From the NCBI RefSeq assembly GCF_051967035.1, contig NZ_JBQCKK010000008.1:1-64000 (forward strand): a DNA stretch of 64,000 nucleotides, read 5' to 3'. Below are positions 8,349 to 16,103 of the stretch, piece by piece. Position 1 is the stretch's first letter. Each line of letters starts with the position of its first letter. Below the pieces are notes generated by a model. That model did no database searches. It was not told the DNA's origin and worked only from the letters and a program-made list of their open reading frames with translations. Position numbers and translations under genes: made by a program. The stretch is from Brevibacillus sp051967035. GTDB taxonomy: Bacteria; Bacillota; Bacilli; Brevibacillales; Brevibacillaceae.

Positions 8349-9189
8349 AGGAATCGATTGCGCAGCTCCACTTACAGCCGATAAAGCAAAAGCGATCGCC
8401 GCAGCAGGCTACAAGTTCGCGGTGCGCTACCTGGTGCCGGAGCGGCTGGCCTGGAAGCGTCTGACGCGGGCAGAAGCAGAGGTGATCACGGCGGCCGGGA
8501 TGAGAGTAGTATCCGTGTTTGAGACAACTGCCAATCGGCCGGCAGGTGGGGCTGTAGCCGGGCTGGAGGATGGAGCCGAAGCATACAAAGAGGCGCAGCT
8601 CATCGGGCAACCGATCGGCAGCGCCATTTATTTTGCTGTGGACTTTGATGCTACAGCGAAGGACTACCCTGCGATTGAGGCGTACCTGCGCGCAGCGGCG
8701 ACCAAGATACCGGGCTACGAGATGGGGGTCTACGCCGAATATGATGTAATCGAAGAGATGGCAAAGCGCGGCGCGGCCAAACACTTTTGGCAAACGTACG
8801 CGTGGAGCGCGGGGAAGAAGTCAGCGCGAGCGAACATCTATCAGTACAAGAACGGCCAGACGTTGGCCGGGCACTCGGTCGATCTGAATGAATCTTACGG
8901 CGGTGAGGGATGGTGGGATACTCGCCCACAGGTGGTGGAAAAACCTGTGGGCAAGCCCGCCGCCAATCCTCCGGAAATACCCGAATGGAAACGGCAGGAC
9001 CACGACGAGTTGCTGGCCGCGGGGCTGCTGACGTCGGACCATACGGCCAGCTTGGATGATCCGGTGCCGCAATGGATGCTGTTTGCGCTGCTCAATCGGC
9101 TGCGCAAAGGCGATACAGCGCCGCCAGCGCCGCAGCGCCGCCAGCGCCGCAGCCAACGCGATAAACGTTGCTCATCCTGTCGTGGCTGA
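8332..9189 (+). CDS. DUF1906 glycoside-hydrolase-like lysin, C-terminus frameshifted
   Basis: ATG at 8332 chosen because GGAAAGGGTGG precedes it. Residues ~6-190 are the DUF1906 (Rv2525c-like) TIM-barrel domain (KGIDCAAPL start, AIYFAVDFDA, GVYAEYDVIEEM, HSVDLNES). It sits next to the holin, so it is the probable endolysin. A linker and a helical domain (EWKRQDHDELLAAGLL) follow. The last residues are Gln/Arg-rich, which is unusual. Two 8-nt versions of a 9-nt GCGCCGCCA unit near 9118-9152 shift the frame. Reading the other frame gives a natural-looking end (HPVVADWLKQYL, stop at 9209-9211). The lysin is probably frameshifted or mis-sequenced only at its end. Confidence 0.8.
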   Translation: MPATTKGIDCAAPLTADKAKAIAAAGYKFAVRYLVPERLAWKRLTRAEAEVITAAGMRVVSVFETTANRPAGGAVAGLEDGAEAYKEAQLIGQPIGSAIYFAVDFDATAKDYPAIEAYLRAAATKIPGYEMGVYAEYDVIEEMAKRGAAKHFWQTYAWSAGKKSARANIYQYKNGQTLAGHSVDLNESYGGEGWWDTRPQVVEKPVGKPAANPPEIPEWKRQDHDELLAAGLLTSDHTASLDDPVPQWMLFALLNRLRKGDTAPPAPQRRQRRSQRDKRCSSCRG

Positions 9190-9215
9190 CTGGCTCAAAC
9201 AATACCTGTAAACTG

Positions 9216-9257
9216 CAAAAGCCCTTCTGGTATCAACTACCAGAGGGCTTTTGTTTT
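9216..9257. terminator. Bidirectional terminator between lysin and TPR gene
   Basis: AAAAGCCCTCTGG-type arms (CAAAAGCCCTTCTGG and CCAGAGGGCTTTTG) flank a loop. It works for both converging genes. Confidence 0.85.
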
Positions 9258-9969
9258 AGATACGGCTTTGTATTCTAACCTTTTCAATAGCTCCGTTTAT
9301 TAAATCCTCGAATTTTTCCTTATGCGCTTTCTTAAACCCTTCAAACTCCTGGTCACTTTCGATGTTTTTGTACTCATCAGGTTTCATATCCAATAACTTT
9401 TTAAGGTATAGATATGTGTCAGTATATTCCCTAATATGGGCAGAAAAACGGGCCATGTCATTGATGCAGGCATAAGATTCAGGAAACGTCTCGATTGCCT
9501 TATGAAAGTACTCTTTTGCCTTGATAATATCTTGCTTAGAGTACCAATACGCATAAGCTAACGACGTGTAACCATTGAATAGTTTAGGGTAAGTCTCTAC
9601 AGCCTGTTCAAACAAGGAAATAGCCAGTTCTTTATCATGTTGATTTTCACTGAACTGAAAACTATAGGCAGTCATCAACTTTTGCATAGCTTCTTGCATC
9701 TTCAAATTTTCTTTGTCTAGAGCTTCAAGTCGCTCGGAAAGTTTTGACTCTAACTTCTCATCAATTATTTTTTCGGCATGATGTGTATTGAAATAACCAT
9801 ACAAAGCAAAGCCGAGACCTGAAATAGCAGCTGCTAAACCGCACACACCTAAAAGAAAAGCGACTGGATCCCAGTTAGATTCGGGCAACGGAGTTGAGCC
9901 TCTAATTCCTGCGTACACAAAAATTACAACGCCCAGTAGAACGATCCCGTATGGAAGGTATTTTCTCAA
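9256..9969 (-). CDS. Membrane-anchored coiled-coil/TPR protein
   Basis: TTG start behind AAAGGTGGTG. Residues ~5-22 and ~38-58 are membrane segments, followed by a coiled coil (residues ~66-100, KLESKLSERLEALDKE) and TPR-like helices (residues ~110-190, LFEQAVETYPKLFNGY, AKEYFHKAIETFPESY). The gene is A+T richer than the tail genes and transcribed toward the lysin, so it is probably cargo (moron). An N-terminal membrane hairpin with cytoplasmic TPRs suggests a scaffold or a defence/exclusion protein. That role is inference only. Confidence 0.7.
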   Translation of the reverse strand: MRKYLPYGIVLLGVVIFVYAGIRGSTPLPESNWDPVAFLLGVCGLAAAISGLGFALYGYFNTHHAEKIIDEKLESKLSERLEALDKENLKMQEAMQKLMTAYSFQFSENQHDKELAISLFEQAVETYPKLFNGYTSLAYAYWYSKQDIIKAKEYFHKAIETFPESYACINDMARFSAHIREYTDTYLYLKKLLDMKPDEYKNIESDQEFEGFKKAHKEKFEDLINGAIEKVRIQSRI

Positions 9970-10039
9970 ATATTACACCACCTTTCCAGTAGCTTCGACC
10001 TCAGTATACTTGAAAAACGCTTCTGCTAGGAAGGATTTA

Positions 10040-10219
10040 GTGAAAATTTTAATTGTCAATTTTAATTTCAATACGTTTCTATTTGGGGTGGGGGAGCTCG
10101 GGCGGATTTTTACGGAATGGGGCGTCGTGAAGCGCATCGATATGCAGTACCGACAAATTAAACTTTTGCGAGACGAAGACTTTTGGTGGATACCCATCGA
10201 TCAGCTTATAGGGGTTTAG
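10040..10219 (+). CDS. YolD-like small protein
   Basis: GTG at 10040 is preferred over the TTG at 10010 because AGGAAGG lies 5 nt upstream. The 59-residue product has the YolD-like fold pattern: WGVVKRIDMQYRQIKLL followed by DFWWIPIDQLIGV, i.e. a beta hairpin with aromatic residues. YolD-like proteins occur beside UvrX/DinB-type polymerases in phages and plasmids, but none is seen here. It lies alone between two reverse-strand blocks. Confidence 0.5.
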   Translation: MKILIVNFNFNTFLFGVGELGRIFTEWGVVKRIDMQYRQIKLLRDEDFWWIPIDQLIGV

Positions 10220-10293
10220 CCTGTCTGAACAGGCTTCGCATCCGGAAAAAGAAAGATGACCCGGCTCCGCACTAAGCAGAGGCGGGTTTCTGA

Positions 10294-10719
10294 TTATATG
10301 CTCTTGCCAACCTGCTCTAATACCTTGATAAACAGGGGAGACAATTGGATCAGGATGTATCCAAGTCCGGCGTTTTGGATGGTTGACCAAGCCCGATCGG
10401 CCTGCCCAAACATGAAGAAGAAGCAACCCCCGATCATGACCACAGATGCAACAGGCAGTGAAATGGCAACAAGTATCTGCGTCAGTGGATCAAGCGCATG
10501 AGCTAGTACCTGGAGCGTTGTGCCAGCTACAACCTGCGTAGCAGACGCTGTAAGGCTCTCTGCGGCGCTTACGTGTACTGCAGAAGCGAGTGCTAACGGA
10601 ATCATGGCCCCTGCTTTTATGAGCGCGTCTGTGACCTTTTTCAAATCGTTCTTTTTGCCTGGGTCCTTCCACGTCCCGTCCATGAAGTCACGAAATTTAA
10701 TCACTTCTGTCCTTGCCAT
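10294..10719 (-). CDS. Small VirB2/TrbC-like membrane protein
   Basis: The ATG at 10717-10719 has AAGGAG seven bases upstream, better placed than the GTG at 10728. The 141-residue protein has a basic, hydrophilic N-terminus and then hydrophobic segments at about 38-55, 80-105 and 115-135 (LPVASVVMIGGCFFFMFGQ). The pair of C-terminal helices resembles the TrbC/VirB2 pilin-like layout in conjugation modules. It is last in a reverse-strand unit after an FtsK/SpoIIIE translocase and a replication-relaxation protein, which supports a DNA-transfer-related role. Homology is not proven. Confidence 0.5.
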   Translation of the reverse strand: MARTEVIKFRDFMDGTWKDPGKKNDLKKVTDALIKAGAMIPLALASAVHVSAAESLTASATQVVAGTTLQVLAHALDPLTQILVAISLPVASVVMIGGCFFFMFGQADRAWSTIQNAGLGYILIQLSPLFIKVLEQVGKSI

Positions 10720-10731
10720 GCCGATCACTCC

Positions 10732-11337
10732 TTAGCGTATATCTTCGATGCAGTAAACCCGGGCAGGCATGCCCTGGCACATCTCCACAAACCGTTTTAC
10801 CCTGCTCCTGCTGACTGTGACAACGTGGAGGGCAGGGAAGTAACCAAACTCCAGCTGGAAAACCCCTCGCTCGAACATTTCCCTGTACTTCTTGACCTTC
10901 AAACCGTTCTCCGCCATGCTCTGCGTATTGTCGACTTCCAAAAAGTGATACCTTTTATCCTTGATGAATAGCGCGTCCGTAACAAGAGTTGCTTTTCCGT
11001 CTGTGACCTTCATTTCGTTTTTCCAGCTGGCCGGACAACCAGCATAGAAAAAGAAGTCGTTGCGCATAAGCGTGTGCCTAGTCTGGAGGGTGCGGCGGAC
11101 AACTTTCTGTGATCCAATCATCTGCCGGCCGATCTGGTTGAGATAGTAAACAGCGCCATAACCTTCCTCCCGAAAGCTGTACAGGCACTCTTCCATTCGC
11201 TTGAGCACCTTCTGTGCATTGCGATCACCGCCCAGTCGGTGGAGGCGCTGCAGTTGTTGTCTACTCAAAAAAACGAATCTGTCCAGGCTGCGGAGGATTT
11301 GCTCCTGCCGTTCGACTCTGCTGATTGTGGCCCGCAT
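10732..11337 (-). CDS. Replication-relaxation family protein
   Basis: The 201-residue product matches the layout of PF13814 (Replic_Relax) proteins: an N-terminal winged-helix part (QEQILRSLDRFVFLSRQQLQRLH), then a nuclease-like core (LVTDALFIKDKRYHFLEVDNTQSMAENGLKVKKY). The FLEVDNTQ motif with an acidic residue after a beta strand is typical. Such proteins are encoded on plasmids and integrative elements beside FtsK-like translocases, as here. The ATG follows AAAGGAGCAGAACG, and the gene starts 77 nt inside the end of the FtsK-like gene. Confidence 0.7.
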   Translation of the reverse strand: MRATISRVERQEQILRSLDRFVFLSRQQLQRLHRLGGDRNAQKVLKRMEECLYSFREEGYGAVYYLNQIGRQMIGSQKVVRRTLQTRHTLMRNDFFFYAGCPASWKNEMKVTDGKATLVTDALFIKDKRYHFLEVDNTQSMAENGLKVKKYREMFERGVFQLEFGYFPALHVVTVSRSRVKRFVEMCQGMPARVYCIEDIR

Positions 11338-12595
11338 CGTTCTGCTCCTTTCTCTGCTTAATGGCGATATGAGGCTTGACGATCCGCTGGATAGCTTGCG
11401 TGTCTATGAAAGGCGTCTGCACGATTTGCCGCTTGCCGGCAGTCTGGTATATGGCACGACCTCGTATCTCCGGCAGCAGCTCGGCTCCGGTTTCATCCAG
11501 GACGACGCGGGATGCGGTGGCCGTCTGCACCCGAAAGCACAGCTTCGCGTCAGCGTTTTGCTTGCATGCGCGAGGTATCACGTCCCCGGTTGGGTATTGC
11601 GTGGCAAGGATGAGCCTGTAGCCTAGCCCGGCACCAAGCCGCGCGATCTGGCTCATGTAGGTTTGGCAGCGCTCTTTGAGCTGGCGTTCTTCCTTGGTCA
11701 CGGCCTCGTCTGGATTGAGTTCGCCGACCTCGTCAACGATGATAAAATGTCGGTTCGGGTCTTTTGCTTCCTGGACGTTTCTGACGCCCTTTTGTTTGAG
11801 GGCAGACTGTTTCCCTCTCATTTCCTCTACGATGGCCTGTAGCGCCGCCTCTGCCTCCTCCGGTTCCTCTGCATAGTGGACGACCTGCTTCATATCGCGG
11901 TAGCCCGCAAACTCCACGCCGCCCTTGAGGTCGATCAACGTAAAGCGCACGTTTTCCGGCTGCTGCGCCAGTAAGGTTGTGATGACCATGTTTAAAAAGT
12001 TGCTCTTGCCGTACCGGGTAGCGCCGCCGATAACCATATGCGGGATCTGTTCAAAGTCATGATGGACGATGGTGTTGCCTTCGCGGATCTGCCCAACTGG
12101 CACGGACCATCCTCCAGGAGCGTAAACGTCCTCATACTTGACCAGCGTGGGGAGGGGATGGTTGTAAACCTTAACCTTGAGCAGACCGTCATAACTCAGT
12201 TCAACTTCCTTTTTCGCAGCCTTTTTCTTTGTGACTAGGGCTTTGATCTGGGGGAGCAGGGGCCGCGCGCGATCCAATGCCTTGACGTCTGACCAGGTAA
12301 ACTGCAACGTTGTCTTGCGGTTATTCAGACCGTCTTGGATGTGGTTCAGCTTCGCCTGGTAGTCCTCGAAACTGCGACCGAGGGGAATCCTGTACCTGTA
12401 CTCTGTTCCCCATGCGTGGTTCACTTTTTTGACGAGCTGCGCCGTGCAGGTTTTATCTCCATCTCGGATGTTCAGGCCGGTCAGCGAAAAAATCTTGTTA
12501 AGCTTGGCGCTGTCATTTGTGGCGCCAGATTTTTTTGTCTGTGCATAAAGGGCTATCCCTCCCATCAATGCGGATGACACGATTTCCAAAAGCAA
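11261..12595 (-). CDS. FtsK/SpoIIIE-domain DNA translocase
   Basis: TTG start at 12595 chosen since GAGGTGGT lies 4-5 nt before it. A further upstream GTG at 12610 is possible. The 444-residue protein has one N-terminal membrane segment, a Walker A motif GGATRYGKSNF (about residues 190-199), LIDLKGGVEF, and a Walker B motif HFIIVDEVGEL. These are the hallmarks of the FtsK/SpoIIIE ATPases, here of the short plasmid/ICE type rather than the cell-division FtsK. It should pump double-stranded DNA. It heads a three-gene reverse-strand unit with the replication-relaxation protein and a small membrane protein. Confidence 0.88.
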   Translation of the reverse strand: MLLEIVSSALMGGIALYAQTKKSGATNDSAKLNKIFSLTGLNIRDGDKTCTAQLVKKVNHAWGTEYRYRIPLGRSFEDYQAKLNHIQDGLNNRKTTLQFTWSDVKALDRARPLLPQIKALVTKKKAAKKEVELSYDGLLKVKVYNHPLPTLVKYEDVYAPGGWSVPVGQIREGNTIVHHDFEQIPHMVIGGATRYGKSNFLNMVITTLLAQQPENVRFTLIDLKGGVEFAGYRDMKQVVHYAEEPEEAEAALQAIVEEMRGKQSALKQKGVRNVQEAKDPNRHFIIVDEVGELNPDEAVTKEERQLKERCQTYMSQIARLGAGLGYRLILATQYPTGDVIPRACKQNADAKLCFRVQTATASRVVLDETGAELLPEIRGRAIYQTAGKRQIVQTPFIDTQAIQRIVKPHIAIKQRKEQNDAGHNQQSRTAGANPPQPGQIRFFE

Positions 12596-12843
12596 ACTGC
12601 ACCACCTCACTGTTGTTTCGTTAGAAACAGTTGCGGTAAAAACGAACTCGTACTCTGGCGCAGATCCATTGTGGCTACCGCGTTTTCCCGTTCGTTTCGG
12701 TGTTCCAGGGATACGCCAGCAAAGCGAATGGTAAAGCGAACATCGTTGCGAATCATCTTGTGTTACTAAGGGATGCAGCAGGGATTGTCCATTATTCCAT
12801 TGAATTTAGTAAAAATACAATGTGTTGGAAAAGGGGGCAAGGA

Positions 12844-13077
12844 ATGAGCGGATTGGGGAAAACACGATCACTTCTTGGTGAGTGGTTAGATAAACGCGGC
12901 ATCAAACAAGAGTGGCTTGCCCGGGAAAGTGGGGTAACAAATAGCACCATCAGTAACGCTGCATCAAAGCCAGGGCACATGCCGACCTACTCAAACATGG
13001 TGAAGATTGTTGCTGTGTTAAAAAGGATCGACCCGACAATAACCATCGAGTCGTTTTGGCCTTCAAAAAACGCATGA
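12844..13077 (+). CDS. XRE-family HTH regulator
   Basis: ATG at 12844 chosen because AAAAGGGGGCAAGGA precedes it. A longer in-frame start at 12700 lacks one. The 77-residue product is essentially one Cro/C1-type helix-turn-helix (LLGEWLDKRGIKQEWLARESG, then VTNSTISNAASKPGHMP). It is transcribed divergently from the FtsK-like unit, so it probably controls that unit and itself from the intergenic region 12596-12843. It is the last gene before the attachment site. Confidence 0.8.
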   Translation: MSGLGKTRSLLGEWLDKRGIKQEWLARESGVTNSTISNAASKPGHMPTYSNMVKIVAVLKRIDPTITIESFWPSKNA

Positions 13078-13152
13078 ACAGGGGGACGAATTGGGGACGA
13101 TCTTTACTCGGACTCTCGAAAATTCACACGGTTACGAACGGATACGAACAAG

Positions 13153-13179
13153 AAAAACCCTTGATTTTCAAGGGTTTTT
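13153..13179. terminator. Perfect hairpin terminator after XRE regulator
   Basis: AAAACCCTTGA and TCAAGGGTTTT are perfect arms, flanked by A and T runs, so it can stop transcription in both directions. Confidence 0.8.
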
Positions 13180-13212
13180 AAGATTTACTCGGACATAATA
13201 AGCACTAGATTT

Positions 13213-13260
13213 CAGCTTCCCAAGCTAGCGGCGTGGGTTCGATTCCCATCACCCGCTCCA
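13213..13260 (+). other. Partial tRNA-Gly 3' half: probable prophage attachment site
   Basis: CAGCTTCCCAAGCT matches a tRNA-Gly anticodon arm (anticodon CCC). It is followed by a T arm (GTGGGTTCGATTCCCATC) and the acceptor end CACCCGCTCCA. The 5' half of the tRNA is absent: upstream bases do not fold into acceptor and D arm. Such a fragment at the end of an integrated element is the usual mark of site-specific integration into a tRNA gene. Repeats nearby (TTTACTCGGAC at ~13103 and ~13184; TACGAAC at ~13133, 13143 and 13261) could be integrase arm sites. Confidence 0.7.
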
Positions 13261-13297
13261 TACGAACGCTCTTGAAAAAGGGGCTATCTACTACGTC

Positions 13298-13573
13298 TCA
13301 AACCAAAAAAGTTGGGCGGGAAAACGTAATGCTTTCCGTCCAACTTTTTTGGTTCTTTTGCTTTTGCCGGAAAGTGGCGAGGCGGATACTCGCCGCCTTC
13401 ACGCCTTCAGTAGATTGTGGGCCAAAGCCACACTCCCAAACTTGGCGTGAACCACTGGCCGCGCTTTCAACTGGTGTGGGAGCAGGTCCTTTCAAATAGG
13501 GGAAGAGGATAGAGAGGAGAATAAAGAAGAGTAGCAATAAGATGAATTGGGTAAAATCCGAGAACCTTTTCAT
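13298..13573 (-). CDS. Small single-TM hypothetical protein
   Basis: An ATG with AAAGGAGG upstream encodes 91 residues. Residues ~9-27 form one very hydrophobic segment (FILLLLFFILLSILFPYL). The rest is polar with a low-complexity look and reads through the long hairpin at 13301-13354. The start region is convincing. The C-terminal half could be non-native sequence appended by loss of the original stop. No family recognised. Confidence 0.4.
   Translation of the reverse strand: MKRFSDFTQFILLLLFFILLSILFPYLKGPAPTPVESAASGSRQVWECGFGPQSTEGVKAASIRLATFRQKQKNQKSWTESITFSRPTFLV
13301..13354 (+). terminator. Long hairpin downstream of the tRNA fragment
   Basis: AACCAAAAAAGTTGG pairs with CCAACTTTTTTGGTT, and the stem continues inward with wobble pairs around a short loop. 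A T run lies in the 3' arm. It is probably the original terminator of the tRNA operon now separated by the prophage. Confidence 0.6.
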
Positions 13574-13693
13574 GGAGTCAGTCCTCCTTTAGGCAAGCAA
13601 AATGAACCCCTCCAAACGATGATGGTGGGGTAAATGCTGTTACAAGCTTGTCAAAAGCTTGCGAGCGCATCCGCTCGCTTTATCATCACAATC

Positions 13694-14200
13694 CTACGCG
13701 AAACATGACGATAAAACCTTTACCAGATTGTACCACTTCTTTCCGGCATGTTCAGAATCGGAGAGGCCCTTGTTGGCGTACCCATGCTTTTCGTAATAGC
13801 CGATCAAACCTTCTTTGCAGGTTAGGGTGATCGTTTCCCGCTGTTTCTGTCTTGCTTCTTGTTCCAGGTGCAGCAGCAGCTTTGCGGCGATACCGCGCTT
13901 TTGAAAATGCGGGTGGACCGCCAGTCCCAAGATGCTTTGATGCCCGCCGGTTGCCGGATTTTTCTTGATGTGCGTAAACAAATCGTCCGTTATGTAGGCA
14001 GTTTCGATGACGGGGCCGTTTATGAACCCTACGATGTCCCCGTTTTCTTCGGCCACATAAAAACTGTCCGGAATCATCTGAATCCGTTTTTCAAACGCCG
14101 CTTTCGTTGCCGCCTCTTCTTCCGAAAAACAGAGCTGCTCTATGGCGACAAGCTGCGGCAGATCGTCCATATGGACCTTGCGAATGTGCAACACGAACAT
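13694..14200 (-). CDS. GNAT family N-acetyltransferase
   Basis: The 168-residue protein has the GNAT fold signature. The N-terminal beta-alpha (VHMDDLPQLVAIEQLCF) is followed by motif A, GLAVHPHFQKRGIAAKLL (Q/RxxGxG/A acetyl-CoA pyrophosphate loop) at about residues 105-122. A C-terminal motif B follows (LTCKEGLIGYYEKHGYANKG). The substrate is unknown; the layout resembles the diamine/serotonin acetyltransferase-like branch. ATG at 14200 follows AAAGGG closely, and a GTG two codons on is an alternative. Monocistronic on the reverse strand. Confidence 0.85.
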   Translation of the reverse strand: MFVLHIRKVHMDDLPQLVAIEQLCFSEEEAATKAAFEKRIQMIPDSFYVAEENGDIVGFINGPVIETAYITDDLFTHIKKNPATGGHQSILGLAVHPHFQKRGIAAKLLLHLEQEARQKQRETITLTCKEGLIGYYEKHGYANKGLSDSEHAGKKWYNLVKVLSSCFA

Positions 14201-14465
14201 CACCCTTTGTAGCTTTTTGTCAACAACCCTGCCCCTAAATAAGCCAGTCATTTCATAAAAAGTCTCCTCTCTGCCTTCTAGTAGATAGGGTATTATGTTC
14301 CGGAAGGGAATGGAATAAAAAGGGAGATAGTTTGGCTTTTGGCAGTCCGAAGGGAAAGAGCGACGCACAGTTTGCGCATTTGTCAGATAGTGGTAATATA
14401 AAAAAGAATTCTGTCTTCTGGAAATATCCAGTCTGGCAAAAGGAGAGAGAAAGGGGGCTGGAACT

Positions 14466-14672
14466 GTGCTGGATTTTGGCGCTGTCTCTTTGGAATGGGG
14501 CACAACGCTGGTTCAATTGATCGTTTTCCTCCCGGTGCTGCTGTTTTACGCGTTTGTGATTTATGCGATCGGGAAAACGCTTAGCTTCATGAAAGCAAAA
14601 ATACAGCTTGACCGCGAGCGCAATCAAAAGCTCGATGAGCTGCTGGAGAGCCAAAGACGCGCACAAAAGTAA
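14466..14672 (+). CDS. Small membrane protein (DUF4083-like)
   Basis: GTG start behind AAAGGGGG. The 68 residues have one strong membrane helix (LIVFLPVLLFYAFVIYAIG, about 17-36) followed by an amphipathic, charged coiled-coil tail (RERNQKLDELLESQRRAQ). This is the layout of DUF4083 proteins common in Bacillales. Function unknown. A bidirectional terminator follows. Confidence 0.65.
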   Translation: MLDFGAVSLEWGTTLVQLIVFLPVLLFYAFVIYAIGKTLSFMKAKIQLDRERNQKLDELLESQRRAQK

Positions 14673-14723
14673 ACGATTGGGACAGCAACGATTATCGCTA
14701 CCAGGAGCCGATTCCGGCGAAGC

Positions 14724-14756
14724 AAAAAAAGAGCAGAGAAAACCTGCTCTTTTTTC
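14724..14756. terminator. Bidirectional terminator
   Basis: AAAAAAGAGCAG and CTGCTCTTTTTT are perfect arms between two convergent genes. Confidence 0.85.
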
Positions 14757-14787
14757 GTAGCCAAAAAAGGATACACATTCCGCATCC

Positions 14788-15267
14788 CTACAAAAAGCGC
14801 ACCAGCACCTGCACGAACTTTTCCAGATAAAGCTGATCCACTTCGTCAAAACGGTTTTTGCGCGGGCTGTCGATATCGAGCACGCCGAGAAGCTGGCCGT
14901 CTTTTATGATCGGCACGACGATCTCCGATTCGGATGCGGCGTCGCAAGCGATATGGCCGGGGAACAGGTGCACATCTGCGACACGAACGGTTTCCCGCTT
15001 CTCTGCTGCGGTACCGCACACGCCTTTACCAAACGGGATGCGTACGCACGCAGGCAGCCCCTGGAACGGTCCAAGCACCAGCTCATTCCCGTCGTTGAGG
15101 TAAAAACCGACCCAGTTGACTTCCTCGAAAAATTGGTTCAGCAAAGCGGCGGCGTTTGCCAAATTGGCGATTTGGTTGGATTCGCCTTCCAGCAGCGCCT
15201 CTAGTTGTTTGATGACCAATTCGTACTGGTCTTCTCTTTTTCCTTGAAACTTTTCGACTTTGAACAT
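14788..15267 (-). CDS. msrC: Free methionine-(R)-sulfoxide reductase, GAF domain
   Basis: The 159-residue protein is a single GAF domain of the fRMsr (YebR/YtsP) type. Cys74, Cys84 and Cys108 lie in LPACVRIPFGKGVCG and GHIACDAASESEIVVP. Their spacing (10 and 24 residues) equals that of the catalytic cysteines of the E. coli enzyme. Other fRMsr motifs include NWVGFYL and LGVLDIDSP. It reduces free L-methionine-(R)-sulfoxide using thioredoxin. It is divergent from msrA, separated by about 200 nt, so the two may share control. Confidence 0.92.
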   Translation of the reverse strand: MFKVEKFQGKREDQYELVIKQLEALLEGESNQIANLANAAALLNQFFEEVNWVGFYLNDGNELVLGPFQGLPACVRIPFGKGVCGTAAEKRETVRVADVHLFPGHIACDAASESEIVVPIIKDGQLLGVLDIDSPRKNRFDEVDQLYLEKFVQVLVRFL

Positions 15268-15474
15268 GAAAGCTTCCTCCCCACGCTGATCGTCTGTTGG
15301 TCTACTCCGCCATTATAAAGCATTTGCGTGGGAATTGGCTCTGACAAATTCACCGGGAGTGTGCGGATGCTCCCAAGTTTTGCTAGAAGCAGACAGGAGG
15401 CTCTTGTACAATGAAGAAAGACGACGACACTCTTTTCGTCGCAAGCAAGGCAGGGATAGGAGGCAAGAGACAAC

Positions 15475-15999
15475 ATGGAAAAAGCGACATTTGCCGGAGG
15501 ATGCTTCTGGTGCATGGTTACTCCGTTCGAAGAATTGCCCGGGATCGGGGGCATCGTCTCGGGGTATACAGGGGGATCGGTCGAGAATCCCACCTACGAA
15601 CAAGTGAAAACAGGGCAAACCGGACATTGGGAAGCGGTCCAAATTACGTTCGACCCGGAGCTGTTTCCTTACGAAAGACTGCTGGAGCTGTACTGGCAGC
15701 AAATTGATCCGACTGATCCTGACGGGCAGTTTCATGATCGCGGCAGCCAGTATCGGACGGCGATTTTTACGCACAATGAAAAGCAGTACGAGCTGGCCGT
15801 CCAGTCCAAAAAAGCGCTGGAAGCGAGCGGCCGATTCTCCAAGCCGATTGTCACGGAAATTTTGCCTGCGGCCCCTTTTTATCCGGCAGAGGAATACCAC
15901 CAGAACTATCACAAGAAAAATCCGAAGCATTACAAGGAAGACCGCGAAAAATCAGGGCGCGATGCGTACATTCAGGAGCATTGGAAGAAAACGACATAG
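15475..15999 (+). CDS. msrA: Peptide methionine (S)-S-oxide reductase MsrA
   Basis: ATG at 15475 with AGGAGGC upstream. The 174-residue enzyme has the catalytic GGCFWC motif with Cys10 and Cys13, and family blocks GYTGGSVENPTYEQV, HWEAVQITFDPE, DQF-like DPDGQFHDRGSQYRTAIF and YHQNYHKKNP. Only the two N-terminal cysteines are present, so recycling must use a CxxC-type or external thiol route rather than a C-terminal resolving cysteine. It repairs oxidised protein methionine. It pairs with the divergent fRMsr gene to cover both free and protein-bound methionine sulfoxide. Confidence 0.95.
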   Translation: MEKATFAGGCFWCMVTPFEELPGIGGIVSGYTGGSVENPTYEQVKTGQTGHWEAVQITFDPELFPYERLLELYWQQIDPTDPDGQFHDRGSQYRTAIFTHNEKQYELAVQSKKALEASGRFSKPIVTEILPAAPFYPAEEYHQNYHKKNPKHYKEDREKSGRDAYIQEHWKKTT

Positions 16000-16103
16000 G
16001 CGCAACAGCAACAACAGCACCGTAGCAGAGCTGCACAGGCTGCTGCGACCGTCCCATCCAGCGCCGTCTCCTTCGGCGTGCACGTTTTTTCGAACGGCAC
16101 CGT

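Noticed and set aside
13190..13260. Complete tRNA-Gly gene
   Set aside because: No acceptor 5' strand or D arm upstream, so only the 3' half is present.
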